Part shown: in pieces, positions 1 to 4,563 of the stretch
Numbering within the stretch: the first letter of the stretch is position 1
Layout: each line of letters begins with the position of its first letter
DNA from: Bacillota bacterium
GTDB taxonomy: Bacteria; Bacillota; Clostridia; Acetivibrionales; DSM-2933
DNA: 12,405 nucleotides
Assembly: GCA_023430975.1 (NCBI GenBank)
Contig: JAEYYB010000085.1
Coordinates: 1 to 12,405, forward strand
Reading direction: 5' to 3'
Position numbers and translations under genes: made by a program
The notes under the pieces: generated by a model
What the model was told of the DNA's origin: nothing
Seen by the model: the letters and a program-made list of their open reading frames with translations, nothing else
Databases searched by the model: none

Positions 1-9
1 GCTCCTTAG
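1..9 (-). promoter_or_regulatory. Shine-Dalgarno of a gene beyond the left edge
   Basis: Read on the minus strand, the window ends with CTAAGGAGC, a good ribosome binding site with no start codon left inside the window. It suggests that the minus-strand gene array continues to the left. The rest of 1-84 holds no gene that I can see. Confidence 0.4.
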
Positions 10-84
10 TTAATTATTGTGGTTGCTTGTCGGTCAACCCACTTCATATTAACAGAGGGGCTTTCACATTTTTACAGGTAAATA

Positions 85-339
85 TTACAGTTGATTTTTA
101 TTAAAATTTTTTATGCAACAACAATGAGTAGTAATTTTATTTGTAATATCTTCATTAGACAAGATAAATAGCTTTCGGTGAAGATTTTCGATTGCACTAT
201 AAACATCATTTTCGCTAACATTCATCTTTTCTTGAACTTTTTTATATATATAAAAATCAGTTGCACTTTCGATTTCATGTAATACCTCTATTATAGATAC
301 TTCTAAAGCTTGATTATCAGTCAAATAATATTCTGTCAT
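85..339 (-). CDS. small hypothetical protein, winged-helix-like
   Basis: An 84-residue protein, last of the minus-strand array inside the window. The ATG at 337-339 is preceded by AGGAGA about 9 nt upstream, and a clear promoter lies at 385-414, so the gene is very probably real. The pattern of residues 14-60 (two helices, a 'VSENDVYSAIENLHRKLFIL' helix-turn-helix-like segment, then a hydrophobic strand) resembles a winged-helix DNA-binding domain; this is inference from pattern only. The C-terminus has a run HCCC at residues 72-75 and a basic tail. I do not recognise the family. It has its own promoter and follows a terminator, so it is transcribed separately from 470-652. Confidence 0.75.
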   Translation of the reverse strand: MTEYYLTDNQALEVSIIEVLHEIESATDFYIYKKVQEKMNVSENDVYSAIENLHRKLFILSNEDITNKITTHCCCIKNFNKNQL

Positions 340-384
340 TTGTTCATCTCTCCTTGAAGATTAATTAAAACCTTTCTTAATAAA

Positions 385-414
385 ATAATACTACTTCTTT
401 TACAGTAATGTCAA
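385..414 (-). promoter_or_regulatory. sigma-A type promoter for 85-339
   Basis: On the minus strand there is a perfect -35 TTGACA (409-414), an 18-nt spacer and -10 TATTAT (385-390), about 45 nt upstream of the 85-339 start codon. The terminator at 431-461 lies just upstream, so this promoter starts a new transcription unit. Confidence 0.75.
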
Positions 415-430
415 TAATTGCATACATAAT

Positions 431-461
431 AAAAGAGAGTCATTTTTCCAGACTCTCTTTT
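431..461 (-). terminator. intrinsic terminator after 470-652
   Basis: A perfect 11-bp stem (431-441 with 451-461, AAAAGAGAGTC / GACTCTCTTTT) encloses a 9-nt loop, eight bases past the stop codon of the 470-652 gene. On the minus-strand RNA the 3' arm ends in UUUU followed by AUUAU. The stem is equally stable on the other strand. Confidence 0.75.
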
Positions 462-469
462 ACCTCTTG

Positions 470-652
470 TTATTTTTTATATAACACAACAATATTGCTT
501 CCATACTTTTTTCCATTTTCTATTGAGAACCCACGGATGATAACAGAAATTTCATTTATATCTCTATCTTCTTCATCCTCATATAAATACCTTTCAAAGT
601 AATAAACTTCATCATTATTTTTTTTTAATTCATATCTTTCTACTAGTTGCAT
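470..652 (-). CDS. small hypothetical acidic protein
   Basis: A 60-residue protein with ATG at 650-652 and a strong GGAGGT ribosome binding site 5-6 nt upstream; an intrinsic terminator follows directly. Both flanking signals support a real gene. The protein is highly charged: a lysine/glutamate-rich N-terminus, an acidic centre (YEDEEDRD, about residues 24-31), then alternating hydrophobics ending in VVLYKK that suggest beta strands. There is no signal peptide or membrane segment. I do not recognise the family. It could be a small DNA-mimic or inhibitor-type accessory protein, but nothing in the sequence proves that. Confidence 0.7.
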   Translation of the reverse strand: MQLVERYELKKNNDEVYYFERYLYEDEEDRDINEISVIIRGFSIENGKKYGSNIVVLYKK

Positions 653-700
653 AGAACACCTCCAGATAATTCAAAAAAATCCTTCTTATGCTCATTACCA

Positions 701-955
701 TTAAACTTTCCACTTAATATTTGTATATTTGCTAAATGCCCAACATCTAGGACATTGAATAGTTATACTTGAAACCGCAATCCTATCCTCACCATCTACC
801 AACACTTCTTCTACTATCAATTCGGTCTTAACTACCTTATCTGGAATTGTAAAATTTTTCTCAACTCTAGAATACCATTCAATATTATCATGACAAATTC
901 TACATTCGTTACTTCCTTGAACTACTCCATTTTCTTTTTGCAAAACATTTTTCAT
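701..955 (-). CDS. small CxxC/CxxC zinc-ribbon protein
   Basis: An 84-residue protein. The frame is open to 1003, but the ATG at 953-955 (MKNVLQKEN) is preceded by AAAGGTGATG at the right distance, so I chose that start. Two cysteine pairs, CRIC in the N-terminal third and CPRC near the C-terminus, should bind one zinc ion in a treble-clef or ribbon fold; between them lies a strand-rich stretch (VVKTELIVEEVLVDG). Such proteins are common as DNA- or RNA-binding adaptors, but the family is not recognised here. It is one of several small cysteine-pair proteins in this array, along with 7744-8010, 2361-3047 and the tail of the polymerase. Confidence 0.7.
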   Translation of the reverse strand: MKNVLQKENGVVQGSNECRICHDNIEWYSRVEKNFTIPDKVVKTELIVEEVLVDGEDRIAVSSITIQCPRCWAFSKYTNIKWKV

Positions 956-1065
956 AATTAAATCATCACCTTTCATAGAATAATATGTTAATATTATCGA
1001 CAAAAGGTAATAATTTCTTTATACCATTGAAATATCTTTAAATGCTTTTTTACATCAAGCTCTTC

Positions 1066-1437
1066 CTACATATTCATAGATTTCACAAATGCGTCTAAAT
1101 TCTTAGCCTTGCTATTCAGTTCTTTCAGTTTTGGATTGTTTTTAATAAGAAAAGTGATAAAATTATGTGAATCCTCATCAGATAGATTTTTTAGTAGATT
1201 TATGACATTTTGAACTTCTTCGGATATTACAATTTTTTCTGTATCATTATCTACACAAATACATTTGAGGAAGCTTGATACTCTTATACCAGATGTAGTA
1301 ATATCCCAGTCTCTCCGCTTATTAGTAACCTGTCTATGATTAACTCCATATAATTCTGCAATTCGACCATCAGATATAGTTTCATCCCACCAAAGCTTTT
1401 TCAACTCATCGTATGTAATCTCATCAAAATTCAACAC
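1066..1437 (-). CDS. helix-turn-helix phage-type protein, start region irregular
   Basis: The open frame from GTG at 1435-1437 gives 123 residues. Residues about 10-46 form a helix-turn-helix (LKKLWWDE...SDGRIAELYGV...RQVTNKRRDWDI), of the type found in many uncharacterised phage and element proteins that begin with a 'LYELYW...IAELYGV' segment. The C-terminal half is helical (EEVQNVINLLKNLSDEDSHNF). The start is poorly supported: no good ribosome binding site precedes the GTG. A better one (AAAGGTGG) precedes an ATG at 1481-1483 in another frame, which overlaps the stop of the GIY-YIG gene and runs for 19 codons through the GTG. Either the two frames are translationally coupled or a one-base indel has split the true N-terminus from this gene. 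DNA binding is likely; the target is unknown. Confidence 0.7.
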   Translation of the reverse strand: MLNFDEITYDELKKLWWDETISDGRIAELYGVNHRQVTNKRRDWDITTSGIRVSSFLKCICVDNDTEKIVISEEVQNVINLLKNLSDEDSHNFITFLIKNNPKLKELNSKAKNLDAFVKSMNM

Positions 1438-1483
1438 TTGTCCTATATTCTTTCTCTTCTTCTGTTATCTTGATATCTAGCAT
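1424..1483 (-). CDS. 19-codon leader ORF or split N-terminus of the HTH gene
   Basis: ATG at 1481-1483 follows AAAGGTGGTG with ideal spacing and overlaps the end of the GIY-YIG gene (ATGCTAG). The peptide is MLDIKITEEEKEYRTSVEF and stops at 1424-1426, inside the HTH gene frame. It may serve as a translational coupler for 1066-1437, or be that gene's true beginning displaced by a single-base frameshift. Confidence 0.45.
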   Translation of the reverse strand: MLDIKITEEEKEYRTSVEF

Positions 1484-1956
1484 ATAGAAGCACCACCTTT
1501 CATGGCTTTCCTTTTCAGCCACCAAAGTTTTCTTGCTTCACTCATTTTCACTTTAGTCTCTTTATCCCTATGTTTGCCGTATCCATGATGTTTTTCCCCA
1601 AGTATCATTTCTGACATTTTTTCTATACATTCCGCAGTATGCTTATATCCCAAACTATTACCAGCTGTAGGACAAAGATTATATCCAAACTCTGGATTAT
1701 AAGCTTGTAGTCTGTCCATCCATTTTTGTTTCAACTCATTCGCTTTAGTTCTGTCGTAGCTGTATTCAAATTCTTCTAGCACGCTATACTCAAATGCCTC
1801 TTTTCCATAAATATTGAAATCCGCTTGTAAACAGCGATTTGTGAACTTGTTCTTTTCCAGTTGGGTTAATACCCTTTTTTTTGAAGAATCATCAGCACAT
1901 ATTCCGATGAATACTTTTTTACTGACTTTATTTTTGAATTGATATATAACGCTCAT
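1477..1956 (-). CDS. GIY-YIG endonuclease with NUMOD3 repeats
   Basis: A 159-residue protein; the ATG at 1954-1956 is preceded by AAAGGATGG, a better start than the upstream TTG at 1977. The N-terminal domain (1-65) matches the GIY-YIG fold: VIY (3-5), FIG (16-18) in place of YIG, a candidate catalytic R28, the '..LQADFNIYGKEAFEY' block typical of SegA/I-TevI relatives, and acidic E61/E62. The YNL and GN residues after position 95 fit the end of the domain. Two NUMOD3-like DNA-binding segments follow (GYKHTAECIEKMSE and KETKVKMSEARK), as in free-standing homing endonucleases. The GIY and YIG tyrosine/glycine signatures are degenerate, so activity is uncertain. No intron or intein is visible beside it. 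It probably cuts DNA at a specific site and spreads itself. Confidence 0.8.
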   Translation of the reverse strand: MSVIYQFKNKVSKKVFIGICADDSSKKRVLTQLEKNKFTNRCLQADFNIYGKEAFEYSVLEEFEYSYDRTKANELKQKWMDRLQAYNPEFGYNLCPTAGNSLGYKHTAECIEKMSEMILGEKHHGYGKHRDKETKVKMSEARKLWWLKRKAMKGGASIC

Positions 1957-2004
1957 ACTTTTACCATCCTTTACCAAAACCAGAAACAGAACATAAAAAA
2001 CTGC

Positions 2005-2032
2005 ATTAAAAAAACACCATTATCAGGTGCTT
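2005..2032 (-). terminator. intrinsic terminator after 2064-2234
   Basis: On the minus strand AAGCACC pairs with GGTGTTT (2026-2032 with 2012-2018) across a 7-nt loop and is followed by a run of seven U. It lies about 30 nt past the stop codon of the 2064-2234 gene and separates it from the GIY-YIG gene. Confidence 0.75.
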
Positions 2033-2063
2033 CAATTGTTCTGCTCTGGTCTTTAATTTGCTT

Positions 2064-2234
2064 TTACCGATTACCTTTAACCCACTTTAACATTTCTATT
2101 GCTTTCATATTTCCGTCTATAATTTCAGCATGTAGAACTTGTCTAAGACCATCTAGATCAAAACATGCCTTTCCATCAATTTCAACACTCAAGTGTCCGT
2201 ACTTTTCCATAAATCTTTCAAAAGTCTTTTCCAT
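2064..2234 (-). CDS. small hypothetical protein
   Basis: A 56-residue protein starting at ATG 2232-2234 (MEKTFERFMEKYGHL). The frame is open to 2273, but GGTGAT lies 6 nt before this ATG. A terminator follows at 2005-2032 and two hairpins precede it, so it has clear gene boundaries. The sequence is a compact helix-strand-helix (KTFERFMEKYGH, VEIDGKACFDL, GLRQVLHAEIIDGNMKAIEMLKWV). The family is not recognised and there is no membrane segment. Its place just downstream of the putative replication genes would suit an accessory or copy-control role, but that is only context. Confidence 0.6.
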   Translation of the reverse strand: MEKTFERFMEKYGHLSVEIDGKACFDLDGLRQVLHAEIIDGNMKAIEMLKWVKGNR

Positions 2235-2273
2235 AATATAATCACCAAACCCTTTCTGCACTAAAATGAGCAC

Positions 2274-2296
2274 CTTTTATCAATAGTTGATAAAAG
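2274..2296. repeat. perfect 10-bp hairpin
   Basis: CTTTTATCAA (2274-2283) is a perfect inverted repeat with TTGATAAAAG (2287-2296), with a 3-nt loop. It stands 6 bp from the larger hairpin at 2303-2345. No U-run follows on either strand, so it is not a classic terminator. Confidence 0.7.
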
Positions 2297-2302
2297 CTCT
2301 CT

Positions 2303-2345
2303 TTATTTTCAACTACCCGGTGTTTTACCGGGTAATTGAAAATAA
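2303..2345. repeat. long hairpin, 19-bp arms with a GC core
   Basis: Arms 2303-2321 and 2327-2345 pair at every position but one (C2313/A2335); on the minus-strand RNA that pair becomes a G-U wobble, so the RNA stem is continuous. The core is ACCCGGT / ACCGGGT with a 5-nt loop. It lies just after the stop codon of 2361-3047. There is no U-run, so it may stabilise the mRNA, act as an attenuator, or be a DNA structure used in replication. Confidence 0.7.
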
Positions 2346-2360
2346 GCACTGAAAACTGTT

Positions 2361-3047
2361 TTATAAAAGATTTAATCTCTCTAATTCATCTAGAAGTTCA
2401 TCAAAAGTATCAGCTTGAATTGTTTCTTTTAACTCTTCCTCTGTTGGTACATATGGCACATATTCAGGAAGTTTACTCGAATCAAAATTCGAATCAAAAC
2501 AGCTTAAATCAAAATCTTCAGGTAATGGTTTCATTAGTGATTTCCTGATTCTTTTAATAAATTCCTTGTCGTTTATATATGGCATAAATTTCCTAGTATC
2601 CTTGTAATCAATTAATATTTGTTGGTCTAATACCCACCAAGTTTTATTGTGTAAAACAGCATTTTCTTTAATCTTAAAGTATTCATCCGATTTGTGGACT
2701 ATCCAAGGTATTATTTCCATGCTGCTTTCTTCGGTTACTGGATTCTCTTCAATTTCAAAGAACCATCTCAAAGCTCTTAGCATCTGTCTGTAACTAATGT
2801 CATATTCTTGCTTAATTCTTTCAATCTGCTTGGAGAAATACGGATAGTTTATTTTTTCGATACCAGCTTTAGTCCAGATTACTTTAATTCTCTCTTTTAC
2901 TGCTGCTCTTTCCCATTTCTCTTCTGTCGAAGCATATAGACACTTTTCATGCACCAATTGCTTGAGTACTGTTGTTACTCCTTTAGTTGTATTTATTTCT
3001 TGTCCACATAAAGGACAGATATTGTTTGATTTAACATCATTATTCAT
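2361..3047 (-). CDS. zinc-finger phage/plasmid-type hypothetical protein
   Basis: A 228-residue protein from ATG 3045-3047, preceded by AAGGAAA; the longer frame would have to use a TTG at 3096-3098 without a ribosome binding site. Near the N-terminus ICPLCG and, about 20 residues later, HEKC form a C2HC zinc finger. The middle (YFSKQIERIKQEYDISYRQMLRALRWFFEIEE) resembles a common uncharacterised family of Firmicutes phages and elements with the pattern 'I..Y...YNY.Y.G...AL.YFYE'. The C-terminal third is acidic with leucine-rich helices (FDELLDELERLNLL), fitting a protein-interaction tail. It sits directly next to the iteron-like repeats at 3081-3155, which makes a role in replication or partition possible. 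Biochemical function is unknown. Confidence 0.75.
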   Translation of the reverse strand: MNNDVKSNNICPLCGQEINTTKGVTTVLKQLVHEKCLYASTEEKWERAAVKERIKVIWTKAGIEKINYPYFSKQIERIKQEYDISYRQMLRALRWFFEIEENPVTEESSMEIIPWIVHKSDEYFKIKENAVLHNKTWWVLDQQILIDYKDTRKFMPYINDKEFIKRIRKSLMKPLPEDFDLSCFDSNFDSSKLPEYVPYVPTEEELKETIQADTFDELLDELERLNLL

Positions 3048-3080
3048 AGCTTTTCGTTTCCTTTCATGTTTATGTTTAAG

Positions 3081-3155
3081 TGATTTACTTTCATGCAAGT
3101 TTTATATACTGATTTACTTTTTTGCAATTTTAATAAAACTTGCAAAAAAGTAAAT
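3081..3155. repeat. three iteron-like repeats (two direct, one inverted)
   Basis: Copy A starts at 3081 (TGATTTACTTTCATGCAAG...) and copy B at 3110 (TGATTTACTTTTTTGCAA...), 29 bp apart. Copy C is inverted at 3135-3154. Copies B and C form a perfect 15-bp inverted repeat (TTTACTTTTTTGCAA at 3113-3127 with 3140-3154). All share the core TTTACTTT-N2-TGCAA, and A and C also share GTTTTA. This layout fits binding sites for a replication initiator or repressor. Confidence 0.7.
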
Positions 3156-3227
3156 ATATATAAACTATATATAATATATAAGTGTTATTGTATTGTTATA
3201 GAATCTATTACAATATAATAAACTTAC
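3155..3227. other. AT-rich block, candidate origin unwinding region
   Basis: This stretch is almost entirely A and T (ATATATATAAACTATATATAA and similar) and lies between the three iteron-like repeats and the end of the replication-protein-like gene 3248-3994. Iterons beside an AT-rich block and a DNA-binding protein gene are the usual layout of theta-type plasmid origins. It may equally hold the promoter of 2361-3047. Confidence 0.4.
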
Positions 3228-3244
3228 TCTCCGCTCCGCGGAGA
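3228..3244 (-). terminator. GC-rich hairpin after 3248-3994
   Basis: TCTCCGC (3228-3234) pairs perfectly with GCGGAGA (3238-3244) around a 3-nt loop, three bases past the stop codon of 3248-3994. On the minus strand it is followed by GTAAGTTTATTATATT, a weak U-rich tail, so termination is likely but not certain. Confidence 0.5.
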
Positions 3245-3247
3245 AGG

Positions 3248-3994
3248 TCACTCTTTATTTTTTGATTTGTGCTTCCAGTAGATAATATTACTTGGAATAT
3301 AGATATTGTTACCTTTGTTGTAATTATAGAATTGTTTATTAAACTGCTTTACAATTAATAATCCATTAGCTTGTAATAAATCATTGATTTGCTTAACTAA
3401 TGCTGGTTTAATTGGTATCATATCAAACATAGTTTGTTTATCATTAGCTCTGGATGTTTGAGCTACAAAGCTATAACCCAACTTTGGGTCATATGTTGCC
3501 CAGTAAAGGCAAAATAACCTTAAAGCATGATGTTTTAACTTATGGTCAATATTTAAACGCAACAGCTTTTGAAGAGTTTCCCAATCTAATTGTTCCCATG
3601 TCTGATTCTCACTGTATAATTGTTTTTCTGTTTGCATCTGTATTGTAATTATTTTGGGTATCCTACTAAAGTCATCATCAGAAATAAGATAATTGTACTT
3701 CTTAAAGTATTTAAGAATATCTTTTAATGTTCTTGCATCCTTAAGGTTTGCACTTTGCATTAATGTATCTGTAGATATCTCGTGGATATTATCCTTTTTC
3801 CAAGATGCTCTAAGGATAATATAAATGTAAAATGCTGTATTACTTACAGTTTTATCAAATAAAATACCCTGCTGACCTGTAGTAACAATTAAATACTTTC
3901 TTCTCTTGACTTCCTTTGTTTCTGAAGAATATTCCGGGAACTCAAACTGTTCAAATAGTTCATCAATTTCATTTTGCTTTTCCATGTTTTCCAT
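3248..3994 (-). CDS. probable winged-helix replication initiator-like protein
   Basis: A 248-residue protein from ATG 3992-3994, with GAGGG 8 nt upstream. The upstream DUF5659-like gene ends 5 bp away, so the two are coupled. After a charged N-terminus (1-32), residues about 34-130 (YLIVTTGQQGILFD...NTAFYIYIILRASW...ISTDTLMQSANLKDARTLKDILKYFKKYNYLI) look like a first winged helix, and about 140-240 (LRLNIDHKLKHHALRLFCLYW...ALVKQINDLLQANGLLIVKQF) like a second. Tandem winged helices are the layout of many plasmid and phage initiators, and the neighbouring iterons and AT-rich block support that. I see no specific signature that fixes the family; a transcriptional regulator or DnaD-like loader remains possible. 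Confidence 0.65.
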   Translation of the reverse strand: MENMEKQNEIDELFEQFEFPEYSSETKEVKRRKYLIVTTGQQGILFDKTVSNTAFYIYIILRASWKKDNIHEISTDTLMQSANLKDARTLKDILKYFKKYNYLISDDDFSRIPKIITIQMQTEKQLYSENQTWEQLDWETLQKLLRLNIDHKLKHHALRLFCLYWATYDPKLGYSFVAQTSRANDKQTMFDMIPIKPALVKQINDLLQANGLLIVKQFNKQFYNYNKGNNIYIPSNIIYWKHKSKNKE

Positions 3995-3999
3995 ATTGT

Positions 4000-4212
4000 T
4001 TACCCTCTGTCTTTCCTTCGCTGTTCCGTATACTCTTGGACTAATTCCAGCAGTCGTGGAGTTTTAGCGAATATAAATACATTTCTTCGAGGGTTTGATT
4101 TATCTGGCTCTGCTGTAGCCAACATAATATCATTCTTAATTAGATATGTTGCCAATTCTGCTGAAAATACTGTGTACCAGATGTCAGAGTGCTTTTGTTT
4201 TTGGTTTACCAT
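4000..4212 (-). CDS. DUF5659-like small protein
   Basis: A 70-residue protein with ATG at 4210-4212 and a strong GGAGG site. Residues 13-62 (YTVFSAELATYLIKNDIMLATAEPDKSNPRRNVFIFAKTPRLLELVQEY) follow the pattern of the DUF5659 family: a 'VFS..LA..L...G' helix, a strand, a 'PD..NP..NVFIF' segment and a closing helix ending in EY. Members are small proteins of clostridial phages and elements with no assigned function. It is translationally coupled to the replication-type gene 3248-3994. The C-terminus is strongly basic and acidic (EQRRKDRG). Identification is from memory of the family pattern, so it is moderate. Confidence 0.75.
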   Translation of the reverse strand: MVNQKQKHSDIWYTVFSAELATYLIKNDIMLATAEPDKSNPRRNVFIFAKTPRLLELVQEYTEQRRKDRG

Positions 4213-4563
4213 TGGTTTTTCCTCCTTGTTTATTGATTATTGATTTTGTATATATCATCTGGGGAACTCCCCAGATAAGTCCGAAAAATAATAAAGACGT
4301 AGTACGCTATTGGTACTACGCCATGAGTAAAGCAAAGGATAGTATGAAACACCAAAAATCAGATTTTTATCTGATTTTTGTACAAGTTCTTTTGCACTAC
4401 TTGTTTAAGTTTCTCTCGCTGTTCTTCTCCATTATAGTAGGTATATATTGAAAACTCTACAACCCACTAATATCATTGCTTTAAGCTGTTTTAAATATTA
4501 TTTTTTTGTATTGATTACTCTATAATCTGCTTGTCTCTAGGGTTTAACAGTATTTTAGAATTA
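4213..4563. other. 351-bp intergenic region with three hairpins and a coding remnant
   Basis: Between the polymerase gene and the DUF5659-like gene I see three perfect stem-loops: 4257-4264/4269-4276 (ATCTGGGG, 4-nt loop), 4298-4305/4313-4320 (CGTAGTAC, 7-nt loop) and 4353-4364/4369-4380 (CAAAAATCAGAT, 4-nt loop). The last could act as a terminator for the polymerase transcript. At 4359-4466 a minus-strand frame without a start codon reads YTYYNGEEQREKLKQVVQKNL near its centre and may be a gene remnant. I found no convincing promoter, although the leader of 4000-4212 lies here. Confidence 0.5.

Noticed and set aside
2303..2345. Intrinsic terminator for the zinc-finger gene
   Set aside because: The stem is strong but neither strand has a U-run after it, so it is listed only as a hairpin.
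3081..3155. CRISPR array
   Set aside because: Only three short copies, one inverted, with no regular spacers and no cas gene.
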